From Pseudomonas chlororaphis (lineage in GTDB: Bacteria; Pseudomonadota; Gammaproteobacteria; Pseudomonadales; Pseudomonadaceae): 64,000 nt of DNA. The notes beneath the pieces are model-generated. The model had not been told where the DNA came from, did no database searches, and was given only the letters and a program-made list of their open reading frames with translations. A program made the position numbers and the translations under genes. Shown piece by piece: positions 40,001 to 48,866 of the stretch; position 1 is the first letter of the stretch, and every line of letters begins with the position of its first letter. The stretch covers positions 62,001 through 126,000 of the forward strand of contig NZ_JSFK01000005.1 of assembly GCF_000783395.1 (NCBI RefSeq), written 5' to 3'.

Positions 40001-40240
40001 CGTCCTCCCAAGGAACTGCTAAAGCATATGCCGAAGCTGAATGCACGAAAGACATCCCTTGATTTTATTCAACTATGTAGAAACGCAGAACAAGAGCGAG
40101 AACTGCACGGCTTACTCTACGGTGCACAACATGGAATCGCAGAACCGTTGCTCAGGGATAATCTTGAACTAATGGAAACCGTGTGTGACGGCTGGCACTT
40201 CGGCTTGAGCGAACACTTTAATCGCGACCAGTTACCGTAG
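37043..40240 (+). CDS. STAND-type NTPase, large signalling ATPase
   Basis: A 1065-residue protein. The helical N-terminal domain is at about 1-200. The STAND-type entry motif RFAGRGKELRELRSF is at about 220-234, Walker A is ISARGGLGKSTLISKF (about 267-282, with K275), Walker B is FLLILDTLE (384-392) and the sensor strand is LIVVASGRAE (419-428). A winged-helix-like region follows (about 600-720), then a long alpha-helical C-terminal half (about 730-1065) without obvious TPR or WD periodicity by eye; this is the expected sensor part. The ATG at 37043 overlaps the upstream stop as ATGA. The last kilobase looks less GC-rich than the protease genes. In known STAND systems the C-terminus recognises an invader and NTP-driven oligomerisation switches on effectors; here the coupled effectors would be the proteases. 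Confidence 0.85.
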   Translation: MKSEKSNQGLLDLLRSDEHFVRRLRELGEEQLLDSLAVQAEVEQALPDVSNPVTLQAALCITFSLDDIDGTPEQIEVVLNEASVQISNGLSCLRLNDGFRGKVLLHAQQRGDLEPALQMTEKQDRLVLAQPATNAIDPESAWLRRLLRSEPVDLERYSQAQISAAYRSRLALCECEALLQSQPSLTEIRRQMQWLELLEPMRLMIGAPLRRPGITLEKDRFAGRGKELRELRSFVDELDSQGAMESFGRLVSRTGRMFSNKPRLMMISARGGLGKSTLISKFAYDHAVGRTMPFAYLDFDSAVLQPQNPLLLLAEVIRQISLFFPYSEYLENFIQELHKEVRISGQEQVVTKSEGIGLGDNAAYFLGFRAWLRTFIAERKTKAFLLILDTLELVQSDPRAIDGLQQFLRGLTDDDFPELIVVASGRAEMPELWDHQERNWNLSEMELEAFNQADAQRMVQRLGEQLLPQHWQPDWSGRMIGGAHSSAAREPLSLRIAVEAVRNAEPGKRDDLVDEIASMGEDCDPQSVDFVGRLYQKRILEHIGDPYARQLAWPGLVARSISRELARDVLAPECGLSAEQADIAFERLRREVWIVTEEGGVLRHRPDLRARTLPLMRRHNGALFNKICALMAAHHLDKKPAEPLEATYYHLLADDREAARILDADDSGRLRQLLLTRLEDFTSNSMVAQELSVRQASQLLPWTEFQTLSKSLAWSHFNQSGKALKAMGDRRVDPRVVMLSRTFEASSERKCNAAEQSILIKTGRWAEVRERDFVPPQDLEDLRAVVFLGNFFYSVSWMDSRWNTGYARFLASVNPEGLDWLTLVYMLLPSYVMSRDLYHQIDAQLAVTMPRKGVIRHRWLPGLRVALAFSTKSLRQTVELLSRYQDDRSSMGPLFSNAELEILQRSRALEGHRIKLRGSLLGGLLLGKDADRESNNAALNVLERAVTAIEHGSGYANEARQDIRSFALAGFADLAGPAGYLLSLSTRPPKELLKHMPKLNARKTSLDFIQLCRNAEQERELHGLLYGAQHGIAEPLLRDNLELMETVCDGWHFGLSEHFNRDQLP

Positions 40241-40298
40241 AAATTGACTCGGATAAAGCAGGGCGCAGGTGCTGCTCGAGCAAAAAAGATATAACTAC

Positions 40299-40316
40299 AC
40301 TAAATGACCGTTTAGT
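40299..40316. promoter_or_regulatory. Operator-like dyad ACTAAA-N6-TTTAGT
   Basis: A perfect 6-bp inverted repeat around TGACCG, 44 bases upstream of the intact DUF985 gene. The form, a short AT-rich arm around a GACCG-type centre, resembles TetR-family operators. No TetR gene is in the window. Confidence 0.4.
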
Positions 40317-40360
40317 TGAGTTAACACGAAATTAGCTGCCTGTTCGACGGAGAAGGCACC

Positions 40361-40876
40361 ATGATTCAGCTTAAAGCCAGCACGCAGGACGTGATTGGAA
40401 AACTGGGTCTGGAGCCTCATTTTGAAGGTGGTTATTTCCGTAGAACCTATCAGGCCGATCACCGCGAGCTGCTCGAAACCCTCAGCGGTCCACGGTATCT
40501 GATGACCTCGATTTACTACCTGCTGGATCAGCAATCACCGGTGGGCCAGTTTCATTTCAATCGATCGGACATCCTGCATTATTTCCATCTGGGTGACGCC
40601 ATCGAATACAGCTTGATTCACGCGAACGGTTCGCTGCACACACTGGTAATGGGCAGCGACATTCTTTCAGGACACCTCTTGCAATTACACGTACCGGGTG
40701 GAGTCTGGAAAGCTTCACGGTTACTCGACGGCGAGTACGGATTCGGATTGATCAGCGAAGCCGTTTCTCCAGGATTTGATTTTGCGGACATGGAGATGGG
40801 GAATCGCAAGAAACTAATCGCTGCTTTTCCACAGCATCGAGCGCCAATTGAAAAGCTGACGCGGGGTGAGGATTGA
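40361..40876 (+). CDS. DUF985 (YML079-like) cupin-domain protein
   Basis: A 171-residue single-domain cupin of the DUF985 family. Family marks are LGLEPHFEGGYFRRTY (16-30), SIYYLLDQQSPVGQFHFNRSDILHYFHLGDAIEYSLI (50-86; the His residues may form a metal or ligand site) and PGFDFADMEMG (137-147). The biochemical role of the family is not established; a small-molecule or sugar-related ligand has been suggested for relatives. The SD GGAGAAGG precedes the ATG. A broken copy of the same gene lies at 28279-28426, on the other side of the protease-STAND region. Confidence 0.9.
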   Translation: MIQLKASTQDVIGKLGLEPHFEGGYFRRTYQADHRELLETLSGPRYLMTSIYYLLDQQSPVGQFHFNRSDILHYFHLGDAIEYSLIHANGSLHTLVMGSDILSGHLLQLHVPGGVWKASRLLDGEYGFGLISEAVSPGFDFADMEMGNRKKLIAAFPQHRAPIEKLTRGED

Positions 40877-41058
40877 GCGATGCAGATTCAAAGGTTTATC
40901 AAATTCAAGAGAAAGCCTTTTTGGCGCTGTGCAGGAGAATGAAATCCCGTGTGCAACGAGGCTAATCTCGAAACATCTTGTTACGTGTAATGTATATTAT
41001 GTTAAATCATGTATTGCGCTATGCGCCCTTGCAACAACACCTGCCTCCATTTCGACAA

Positions 41059-41165
41059 TCACCCCGGCACCTTATAGATCTCATCAACCACCTGCCTCTT
41101 CGCATCTTGAATCGTTCCCTCGTTACAACATAAAACCCAGTCGTGATCTGCAACCGCTTGATCAA
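41059..41165 (-). pseudogene. Possible C-terminal gene remnant
   Basis: On the minus strand the frame reads [17 protein letters not shown] then TIQDAKRQVVDEIYKVPG and a stop. It is out of frame with xylR, which begins to overlap at 41162. The tail pattern (ADxxL-NEGT-I-DA-QV-DEIY) looks like the end of a P-loop nucleotide or small-molecule kinase rather than random translation. It has no start of its own. The assignment is weak and based on appearance only. Confidence 0.3.
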
Positions 41166-42349
41166 ACATCAACGCATCGCTGCCCTTGCTGATACTCCCG
41201 AGGCGTACACCCAAACTCCCGGCGAAACACCGTGTGCAGATACTGCGCAGATTTAAACCCGCAACTGCGCGCAACGTCGGCAATCACCGAGTCAGTATTT
41301 TTCAATCCGCTGGTGGCCGCTGCCAGTTTGAAACGCAGAATCTCGTCATGCACGCTGCAACCACGCTCAGCACGAAAATGCGCTTCGAGTGACGAACGCG
41401 ACACGCCGACATAAGCCGCGACCTGTGCCGTTTTGACGCCTTGGCAGGCATATTGGCGGATGAACAGCAGCGCTTGCATGACGTAAGGATTGCCCAATGG
41501 CTGGTGCAAACTCGACACCTGCACGTTGACCGCATCCGGCGGGATCAGAATCTGCGTGCCGGTCGACGGCATGCCGTGCAGCATCTGGTGGAGTAATTGC
41601 GCGGCGGTACGGCCCATGGTTTCTGTGCCCTGAATGACCGAGCTCAGCGGCACGCGGGTCAGGCTGCGGGTCAGCGGGTCGTTGTCGATGCCGATCAATG
41701 CCACCTGTTCCGGCACGGCAATCCCGGCGGTCAGGCAGGCTTGCAGCAACTGGCGCGCGCGGGCGTCGCTGACGGCGATGATGCCGATGGGTTTGGGCAG
41801 GCTTTGCAGCCAGGCGATCAGTTGTTCGACGGCGCTGTCCCACAGCGGTGCGCTGGTGCCCATGCCGCGATAGATTTCGCCGTGCAGGCCGTCGCGTTTC
41901 ATCAGTTTGCGAAAGGCTTTTTCCCGCTCCTGCGCCCAGCGATTGGCTTGCGCTTCCGGCAGGCTGAAGCATGCAAAACGCTGCAGTCCTGCCTCGATCA
42001 AGTGCGTATAAGCCAGCGTCATCAGCGCATTGTTATCGGTGGCGACGTAGGGAATCGCTTTCGGATAGGCGCGCTTATCCTGGTACGAGCCCCCTACTGC
42101 AACCACCGGCATCTGGATATCAGCCAACGCCTCGCCAATCAGCGGATCGTCGAAGTCGGCGATGATCCCGTCGCCCTGCCAGCGCTCGATGCCTTTCAAA
42201 CGACAGAGAAAGTCCTCCTCGAGAAACAGGTCCCAAGAGGCTCGGGTGCTGCTCAGGTAGTTGCCGATGCCGCTGATGATGCCACGGTCGTAGATCTTGC
42301 TGCCGTTGAACAACAGGGCGATGCGGTGAACAGGCGGTACGGTTTTCAT
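41162..42349 (-). CDS. xylR: Xylose operon activator XylR
   Basis: A 395-residue regulator with a LacI/PBP1-like sugar-binding domain (about 5-275; [23 protein letters not shown] at the start) and a C-terminal AraC-type double helix-turn-helix (about 290-392; [29 protein letters not shown] and [30 protein letters not shown]). This domain order is that of E. coli XylR, which activates xylAB and xylFGH when D-xylose is bound. It diverges from xylA with 175 bases between the two starts, where its operators should lie. Confidence 0.93.
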   Translation of the reverse strand: MKTVPPVHRIALLFNGSKIYDRGIISGIGNYLSSTRASWDLFLEEDFLCRLKGIERWQGDGIIADFDDPLIGEALADIQMPVVAVGGSYQDKRAYPKAIPYVATDNNALMTLAYTHLIEAGLQRFACFSLPEAQANRWAQEREKAFRKLMKRDGLHGEIYRGMGTSAPLWDSAVEQLIAWLQSLPKPIGIIAVSDARARQLLQACLTAGIAVPEQVALIGIDNDPLTRSLTRVPLSSVIQGTETMGRTAAQLLHQMLHGMPSTGTQILIPPDAVNVQVSSLHQPLGNPYVMQALLFIRQYACQGVKTAQVAAYVGVSRSSLEAHFRAERGCSVHDEILRFKLAAATSGLKNTDSVIADVARSCGFKSAQYLHTVFRREFGCTPREYQQGQRCVDV

Positions 42350-42524
42350 TGTTTTTATGCTTGTTCCGGGCCCCCTGTCTCGGAGGCGATTGGCACAGAC
42401 TAGGCGCGTGGCTGAAGAAGCTCAATACGCAAAATCGCACTCCGTGTTGATGTTTTTCATAATCAGCAGGGTCGGGGCCGTTGCTAGTATCGAGACACCG
42501 CCAAGAACAACAAGGACAAGGTCC

Positions 42525-43841
42525 ATGCAGTATTTCCCCGATGTCGAGCCGATCCGCTTCGAAGGTCCGGATAGCGATTCCCCCCTCTCCTTTCGTCACT
42601 ACGACGCCGACAAACTTATCCTCGGCAAACCCATGCGCGAACACCTGCGCATGGCCGCCTGTTACTGGCACACGTTCGTCTGGCCGGGTTCCGATGTGTT
42701 CGGTGCGGGGACGTTCAAGCGCCCATGGCAACACGCCGGCGATCCCATGGAGTTAGCGATCGGCAAAGCAGCCGCTGCCTTCGAATTCTTTTCCAAACTG
42801 GGTATCGACTATTACTGCTTCCATGACACCGATGTCGCCCCGGAAGGCGGCTCGCTGAAGGAGTATCGCAACCACTTCGCGCAAATGGTTGATCACCTCG
42901 AGCAACACCAGGAAGCCAGCGGCATCAAGCTGCTTTGGGGCACCGCCAATTGCTTCAGCAATCCGCGCTTCGCCGCAGGTGCCGCGAGTAATCCGGATCC
43001 GGAAGTGTTCGCCTGCGCCGCTGCTCAGGTATTCAGCGCCATGAACGCGACCAAGCGTCTGAAAGGCGCCAACTACGTGTTGTGGGGCGGTCGCGAAGGC
43101 TACGAAACCCTGCTCAACACGGACTTGAAGCGCGAGCGCGAACAGCTCGGCCGCTTTATGCGCATGGTGGTCGAGCACAAGCACAAGATCGGTTTCACCG
43201 GCGACTTGTTGATCGAACCGAAGCCGCAAGAACCGACCAAGCACCAATACGATTACGACAGCGCCACCGTGTTCGGCTTTCTCCAGCAGTTCGGGCTGGA
43301 GCACGAAATCAAGGTCAACATCGAGGCTAACCACGCGACCCTGGCCGGCCACAGTTTTCATCACGAGATCGCAACCGCCGTTTCCTTGGGGATTTTCGGC
43401 AGCATCGACGCCAACCGGGGTGATCCGCAAAACGGCTGGGACACCGATCAATTCCCCAACAGCGTCGAAGAAATGACCCTGGCCACCTATGAAATCCTCA
43501 AGGCCGGCGGCTTCAAGAATGGCGGCTTCAACTTCGACTCCAAGGTCCGCCGGCAAAGCCTCGATCAGATCGATCTGTTCCATGGCCACGTCGGTGCGAT
43601 GGATGTGCTCGCCCTGTCTCTGGAGCGCGCAGCGGCCATGGTCCAGAACGACGAACTGCAACGGCTCAAGGATCAACGCTACGCCGGTTGGCAGCAGCCG
43701 TTCGGGCAGGCGGTGATGGCGGGTGACTTCAACCTTGAGTCGTTGGCCGAGCACGCGTTCACTAACGAGTTGAACCCGCAAGCCGTCAGCGGCCGTCAGG
43801 AAAAGCTCGAGAACATCGTCAACCGGTTCATCTATCGCTGA
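42525..43841 (+). CDS. xylA: Xylose isomerase
   Basis: Interconverts D-xylose and D-xylulose in the cytoplasm, using two divalent metals. The 438-residue protein is of the larger (class II) type. Visible active-site parts are [15 protein letters not shown] (the catalytic His of the HDTD motif), [28 protein letters not shown] (metal Glu and Lys), [13 protein letters not shown] and GSIDANRGD. The start at the ATG at 42525 ([14 protein letters not shown]) with AAGGACAAGG upstream gives the usual length; in-frame codons further upstream are leader. It is the first gene of xylAFGH. Confidence 0.96.
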   Translation: MQYFPDVEPIRFEGPDSDSPLSFRHYDADKLILGKPMREHLRMAACYWHTFVWPGSDVFGAGTFKRPWQHAGDPMELAIGKAAAAFEFFSKLGIDYYCFHDTDVAPEGGSLKEYRNHFAQMVDHLEQHQEASGIKLLWGTANCFSNPRFAAGAASNPDPEVFACAAAQVFSAMNATKRLKGANYVLWGGREGYETLLNTDLKREREQLGRFMRMVVEHKHKIGFTGDLLIEPKPQEPTKHQYDYDSATVFGFLQQFGLEHEIKVNIEANHATLAGHSFHHEIATAVSLGIFGSIDANRGDPQNGWDTDQFPNSVEEMTLATYEILKAGGFKNGGFNFDSKVRRQSLDQIDLFHGHVGAMDVLALSLERAAAMVQNDELQRLKDQRYAGWQQPFGQAVMAGDFNLESLAEHAFTNELNPQAVSGRQEKLENIVNRFIYR

Positions 43842-43990
43842 TCACACAGAGAGTCTGCAGGCGCATCCACGCGGTGACATTTCTACGACAAATCTGTGCC
43901 TGCGGCGTCTGCGGATTCTCTACAGTTTTACCAGCCCGATACTCATCGTCAGGCCGTGTCTTTCCAACAACAATAAAAGGACGCCCCACT

Positions 43991-44992
43991 ATGAAGAACG
44001 TAAAACGCACGCTATTGGCCACTGCCCTGGCGCTGCTGTCACTGCCGGTGATGGCTGATGCTGCCCACCCGAAAATCGGTTTCTCCATTGATGACCTGCG
44101 CCTGGAACGCTGGTCGCGTGACCGTGATTACTTCGTAGCGGCGGCCGAAAAAATGGACGCCAAGGTCTTCGTACAGTCGGCCGATGCCAACGAGCAGAAA
44201 CAGATTTCCCAGATCGAAAACCTGATTTCCCGAGGCGTCGATGTCATCGTCATCGTGCCGTTCAACGCCACGGTGCTGACCAACGCGGTGGCCGAAGCGA
44301 AGAAAGCCGGGATCAAAGTCGTATCCTATGATCGTCTGATCCTCAACGCCGATGTCGACGCCTACATTTCCTTCGATAACGAAAAGGTCGGCGAAATGCA
44401 GGCCAGCGGTGTGCTGAAAGCGGCGCCCAAGGGTAATTACTTTTTGCTCGGTGGTGCGCCCACCGACAACAACGCCAAAATCCTCCGCGAAGGCCAGATG
44501 AAAGTGCTGCAACCGGCCATCGACAAGGGCGATATCAAGATCGTCGGCCAACAGTGGGTGAAGGAATGGAACCCGACCGAAGCGCTGAGCATTGTTGAAA
44601 ACGCCTTGACCCGCAACGACAACAAAATCGATGGCATCGTCGCGTCCAACGACGCCACGGCCGGTGGTGCCATTCAGGCACTGGCGGCGCAGCAACTGGC
44701 CGGCAAGGTGCCGATTTCCGGGCAGGACGCCGACCTTGCTGCAGTCAAACGAGTGATCGCCGGCACGCAAACCATGACCGTGTACAAACCGCTGAAACTC
44801 ATCGCCACCGAAGCGGCCAAGCTCTCGGTGCAACTGGCGCGCAACGAAAAACCCGCCTTCAGCTCGCAGTACGACAACGGCAGCAAAAAAGTCGACACCA
44901 TCCTGCTCACGCCAACACCGTTGACCAAGGACAACATCGACCTGCTCGAACAGGACGGCTTCTACACCAAGGCGCAAATTGCCGGGAAGTGA
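43991..44992 (+). CDS. xylF: D-xylose ABC transporter periplasmic binding protein
   Basis: A 333-residue PBP1-type sugar-binding protein. The signal peptide is about 1-21 (KRTLLATALALLSLPVMADA) and the mature protein starts AAHPKIGFSIDDLRLERW. The xylose-binding pattern includes VFVQSADANEQKQISQIENLI, YDRLILNADVDAYISFDNEKVG and GIVASNDATAGGAIQAL. It is followed by a REP pair and then xylG, so it is probably made in excess over the membrane subunits. Confidence 0.95.
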   Translation: MKNVKRTLLATALALLSLPVMADAAHPKIGFSIDDLRLERWSRDRDYFVAAAEKMDAKVFVQSADANEQKQISQIENLISRGVDVIVIVPFNATVLTNAVAEAKKAGIKVVSYDRLILNADVDAYISFDNEKVGEMQASGVLKAAPKGNYFLLGGAPTDNNAKILREGQMKVLQPAIDKGDIKIVGQQWVKEWNPTEALSIVENALTRNDNKIDGIVASNDATAGGAIQALAAQQLAGKVPISGQDADLAAVKRVIAGTQTMTVYKPLKLIATEAAKLSVQLARNEKPAFSSQYDNGSKKVDTILLTPTPLTKDNIDLLEQDGFYTKAQIAGK

Positions 44993-45012
44993 TCTCCGGT
45001 AATGCGAAAACC

Positions 45013-45105
45013 CTTGTGGGAGCGAGCCTGCTCGCGAAGGCGTTGTGTCAGTCAACGAAGCATTGTCTGAACCGACGCTTTCGCGAGCAAGCTCACTCCC
45101 ACAGG
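45013..45105. repeat. REP pair between xylF and xylG
   Basis: CTTGTGGGAGCGAGCCTGCTCGCG and, about 45 bases later, the inverted copy CGCGAGCAAGCTCACTCCCACAG. It has the same design as the pair at 4495-4587. It lies inside the xyl operon, 21 bases after the xylF stop. Confidence 0.9.
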
Positions 45106-45144
45106 TTTCGTGGTGTGTGAGTCTTTGATATACGAGCCCTGTCC

Positions 45145-46701
45145 ATGTCCGACTATCTGCTGCAAATGAACGGCATCGTCAAAACCTTCGGCGGTGTCAA
45201 AGCACTCAACGGCATCGACATCAAGGTCAGGCCCGGCGAGTGCGTTGGCCTGTGCGGCGAGAATGGCGCCGGCAAGTCGACGCTGATGAAGATCCTCTCG
45301 GCGGTCTACCCCCACGGCACCTGGGACGGGGAAATCCTCTGGGACGGGCAACCGCTCAGGGCGCAATCGATCAGTGAAACGGAAGCTGCCGGCATCGTCA
45401 TCATTCACCAGGAACTGACACTGGTGCCTGACCTGTCGGTGGCCGAAAACATCTTCATGGGCCACGAACTGACGCTGCCCGGCGGACGCATGAATTACCC
45501 GGCGATGATTCACCGCGCCGAAGCCCTGATGCGTGAATTGAAAGTCCCCGACATGAACGTATCGCTGCCGGTTTCGCAGTACGGCGGTGGCTATCAGCAA
45601 CTGGTGGAAATCGCCAAGGCTCTGAACAAAAAAGCCCGCCTGCTGATCCTCGACGAGCCTTCATCAGCCTTGAGCCGTTCGGAAATCGAGGTATTGCTGG
45701 ACATCATCCGCGACCTCAAAGCCAAAGGCGTTGCCTGCGTCTACATCTCGCACAAGCTCGATGAAGTGGCCGCCGTGTGCGACACCATTTCGGTGATCCG
45801 CGACGGCAAACACATCGCCACCACCGCCATGGCCGACATGGACATTGCGCAGATCATCACCCAGATGGTCGGGCGGGAAATGAGCAATCTCTACCCCAGC
45901 GAACCACACGACATTGGCGAAGTGATTTTCGAGGCCCGGCACATCACCTGCTACGACGTCGACAACCCCAAGCGCAAACGGGTCGACGACATTTCCTTCG
46001 TCCTCAAGCGCGGGGAAATCCTTGGCATCGCCGGGCTGGTCGGTGCCGGCCGTACCGAACTGGTGACCGCGCTGTTCGGTGCTTACTCAGGTCGCCACGA
46101 GGGCGAAGTCTGGCTCAATGGCCAACCCATCGACACCCGCACGCCACTCAAGTCCATCCGTGCTGGCCTGTGCCTGGTGCCCGAGGACCGCAAACGCCAA
46201 GGCATCATTCCGGACCTGGGCGTCGGCCAGAACATCACCCTCGCCGTGCTGGACAACTACTCGAAACTGACCCGCATCGACGCCGAAGCCGAACTGGGCA
46301 GCATCGATCGGGAAATCTCGCGCCTGCACCTCAAAACCGCCAGCCCGTTCCTGCCGATCACCAGCCTGTCGGGTGGCAATCAACAAAAAGCCGTGCTGGC
46401 GAAGATGCTGCTGGCCAAACCCCGGGTGCTGATTCTCGATGAGCCGACCCGAGGCGTGGATGTCGGCGCCAAATACGAAATCTACAAGTTGATGGGCGCG
46501 CTGGCCGCCGCCGGCGTGTCGATCATCATGGTGTCTTCGGAGCTGGCCGAAGTGCTCGGTGTTTCCGACCGCGTGCTGGTGATCGGCGAAGGCCAGTTAC
46601 GCGGCGACTTCGTCAACCATGAATTGACGCAGGAACAAGTGCTCGCCGCCGCCCTCAGCCAGCCTGGCAGCCATAACAATAATGATCGGAAATCCGCGTA
46701 A
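45145..46701 (+). CDS. xylG: D-xylose ABC transporter ATP-binding protein
   Basis: A 518-residue double-ATPase of the sugar (CUT2) ABC type. The first half has Walker [15 protein letters not shown] (about 40-53), the signature [17 protein letters not shown] and Walker [12 protein letters not shown]. The second half has the usual degenerate Walker [11 protein letters not shown], the signature [15 protein letters not shown] and Walker [15 protein letters not shown]. It powers uptake with XylF and XylH. Its stop is directly followed by the xylH ATG with no spacer. Confidence 0.95.
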   Translation: MSDYLLQMNGIVKTFGGVKALNGIDIKVRPGECVGLCGENGAGKSTLMKILSAVYPHGTWDGEILWDGQPLRAQSISETEAAGIVIIHQELTLVPDLSVAENIFMGHELTLPGGRMNYPAMIHRAEALMRELKVPDMNVSLPVSQYGGGYQQLVEIAKALNKKARLLILDEPSSALSRSEIEVLLDIIRDLKAKGVACVYISHKLDEVAAVCDTISVIRDGKHIATTAMADMDIAQIITQMVGREMSNLYPSEPHDIGEVIFEARHITCYDVDNPKRKRVDDISFVLKRGEILGIAGLVGAGRTELVTALFGAYSGRHEGEVWLNGQPIDTRTPLKSIRAGLCLVPEDRKRQGIIPDLGVGQNITLAVLDNYSKLTRIDAEAELGSIDREISRLHLKTASPFLPITSLSGGNQQKAVLAKMLLAKPRVLILDEPTRGVDVGAKYEIYKLMGALAAAGVSIIMVSSELAEVLGVSDRVLVIGEGQLRGDFVNHELTQEQVLAAALSQPGSHNNNDRKSA

Positions 46702-47838
46702 ATGAATCAGGTCAAACAACTGTTCACCCGCTACAAAATGCTCGCGCTGGTGTTTGCCGTGGTGCTGATCTGGCTGTTCTTCAGCTGGCAGACCGAGGGC
46801 GGATTCCTGACCCCGCGCAACCTCTCCAATCTGCTGCGGCAAATGTCGATTACCGGCATTCTCGCCTGCGGCATGGTGCTGGTGATCATCAGCGGCGAGA
46901 TCGATTTATCGGTCGGTTCATTGCTCGGCCTGCTCGGTGGCCTCGCGGCGATTCTCGATGTGGTCTACCACATTCCGCTGCTGGCGAACCTGAGTCTGGT
47001 CGCCCTCTGCGGGCTGATGATCGGCCTCGCCAACGGCTACATGACGGCTTACCTGCGCATTCCATCGTTCATCGTCGGCCTGGGCGGCATGCTGGCTTTT
47101 CGCGGGATTCTGCTGGGGATTACCGGCGGCACGACCATCGCACCGGTATCGCCGGAGCTGGTCTACATCGGCCAGGGTTACCTGCCCCACGCGATCGGCA
47201 CTGGCCTCGGCGTTCTGCTGTTTGCGCTGACGGTGTTCCTGACCTGGAAACAACGACGCAATCGCGCCCTGCACGGCCTCGCGGCGCATTCGTTGGTGCG
47301 TGATGTTGTCCGCGTGTTGGTGATCGGCGCCGTGCTCGCCGGCTTCGTCCAGACGCTGAATAGCTACGACGGCATTCCCGTGCCGGTGTTGTTGCTGCTG
47401 ATTTTGCTGGGCGTGTTCAGCTACGTGACCAGTCAGACCGTGTTCGGCCGCCGCGTTTATGCGGTGGGCAGCAACATGGAAGCGACGCGCCTGTCCGGGA
47501 TCAATGTGCAGGCGGTGAAGCTGTGGATCTTCGGGATCATGGGCGTGATGTGCGCCCTCGCCGGCGTGGTCAACACCGCGCGCCTGGCCGCCGGTTCGCC
47601 TTCAGCCGGGAGCATGGGCGAACTCGACGCTATCGCCGCCTGCTTCATCGGCGGCACCTCTATGCGCGGCGGCTCCGGCACGGTGTACGGCGCCCTCCTC
47701 GGCGCGCTGGTCATCACCAGTCTGGACAACGGCATGTCGATGCTCGACGTCGACAGCTACTGGCAGATGATCGTCAAGGGCAGCATTCTGGTGTTGGCGG
47801 TTTGGGTGGATGTGAGTACGCGGACCGGGCGCCGTTGA
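46702..47838 (+). CDS. xylH: D-xylose ABC transporter permease
   Basis: A 378-residue CUT2 sugar permease (BPD_transp_2 family) with about ten hydrophobic segments. Marks are GILACGMVLVIISGEIDLSVGS (about 52-73), FIVGLGGMLAFRGILLGITGG and VYAVGSNMEATRLSGI near the C-terminal cytoplasmic loop. It forms the membrane channel for XylFG. It starts immediately after the xylG stop and ends 10 bases before a convergent LysR gene. No xylulokinase gene follows. Confidence 0.95.
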   Translation: MNQVKQLFTRYKMLALVFAVVLIWLFFSWQTEGGFLTPRNLSNLLRQMSITGILACGMVLVIISGEIDLSVGSLLGLLGGLAAILDVVYHIPLLANLSLVALCGLMIGLANGYMTAYLRIPSFIVGLGGMLAFRGILLGITGGTTIAPVSPELVYIGQGYLPHAIGTGLGVLLFALTVFLTWKQRRNRALHGLAAHSLVRDVVRVLVIGAVLAGFVQTLNSYDGIPVPVLLLLILLGVFSYVTSQTVFGRRVYAVGSNMEATRLSGINVQAVKLWIFGIMGVMCALAGVVNTARLAAGSPSAGSMGELDAIAACFIGGTSMRGGSGTVYGALLGALVITSLDNGMSMLDVDSYWQMIVKGSILVLAVWVDVSTRTGRR

Positions 47839-47848
47839 GCCGCAGGCA

Positions 47849-48772
47849 TCACGCTGCGGGCGTGGTCGCGGGCGCCGGGCTGAGAATTTCCATCAGGAAG
47901 TCGATAAACACATTGATCCGGCTGGACCCACGATGATTGGGTAAATACAACGCGTTGATGCAGGTGCTGGCACTGCCGGGATTGACCTCGTAGTGCTCAA
48001 GCAAGCGGGTCAGCCGGCCGGCTGCGACGTCGTCGCGTACTAGCCAGTCGGCCAGCAGCGTCACTCCGCCGCCGCCGATGGCGGCTTCGCGCAGGATGTC
48101 GGCGTTATTGCTTTGCAGGCGCCCATGGACATTGAGCTGGATGGGCGCGTCCTCATTCTGAAAGGTCCAGTGCTGGTGGGTGCCGCCGTAATCGAAACGC
48201 AGGCATTGGTGCTCCAGCAAATCCCGTGGATGACTGAGCGCCGCGCTACGCGCCAGATACGCCGGACTGGCCACCACCCAGCGCTCGAAATGCCCCACGC
48301 GTTTGCTGACGATGTCTTCACTGACCACCGACGATCCCAGCCGCACTGAAACATCGATCTGCTCGCTGAGCAGGTCGCTGACCTGATCGCTCAGCGACAG
48401 ACTGATCTCCAGCCCCGGATGCCGTTCAAGCAAACGGCTCAGGTGCGGCGCGATCAGGCGTCGGCCGAACTCCACCGGCACGCTGATGCGCAGACGACCC
48501 TGGGCTTCGGCGCCACGATCAGCGACGACAGCATCGGCTTCGTCGATCGCGTCGAGAATCGCCACGGCTTTTTCGAAATAGGTCTGGCCGGCAACTGTCA
48601 CGCTGGTGTTGCGCGTGGTGCGATTGAGCAGGCTCGCGCCCAGTTCGTGTTCCAGCCCGGCCACTTGCCGTGTCACTGACGACGTGGATATCCCGAGTTT
48701 GCGCGCTGCCGAGGAATAGCCCCCGCAGCGCACGGTTTCCACAAACATCTTCAGTGCCAGCAACTTGTCCAT
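47849..48772 (-). CDS. LysR-family transcriptional regulator
   Basis: A 307-residue LysR regulator with a winged helix-turn-helix at about 1-60 (MFVETVRCGGYSSAARKLGISTSSVTRQVAGLEHELGASLLNRTTR) and a substrate-binding domain at about 88-300. The start at the ATG at 48772 (MDKLLALKMF) is standard for the group that includes DsdC/CrgA-like regulators of transport or dehydrogenase genes. It lies 94 bases downstream of the start-side of nothing but a same-strand MFS exporter gene (48867-50066), which it may control; the target is inferred from position. Confidence 0.9.
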   Translation of the reverse strand: MDKLLALKMFVETVRCGGYSSAARKLGISTSSVTRQVAGLEHELGASLLNRTTRNTSVTVAGQTYFEKAVAILDAIDEADAVVADRGAEAQGRLRISVPVEFGRRLIAPHLSRLLERHPGLEISLSLSDQVSDLLSEQIDVSVRLGSSVVSEDIVSKRVGHFERWVVASPAYLARSAALSHPRDLLEHQCLRFDYGGTHQHWTFQNEDAPIQLNVHGRLQSNNADILREAAIGGGGVTLLADWLVRDDVAAGRLTRLLEHYEVNPGSASTCINALYLPNHRGSSRINVFIDFLMEILSPAPATTPAA

Positions 48773-48866
48773 AAGCGGGGTCCGGTCGAAAGGGAACGCG
48801 GATGATTGTGCATCACTGTTGCCCCGACGTCTTGTACCGCCGTGCTTGAAAACACTTGCCGGCTGT

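Noticed and set aside
28273..40360. Prophage or ICE as the vehicle of the protease-STAND region
   Set aside because: No integrase, transposase, phage or conjugation genes and no tRNA lie at either edge; only the cupin copies mark the borders.
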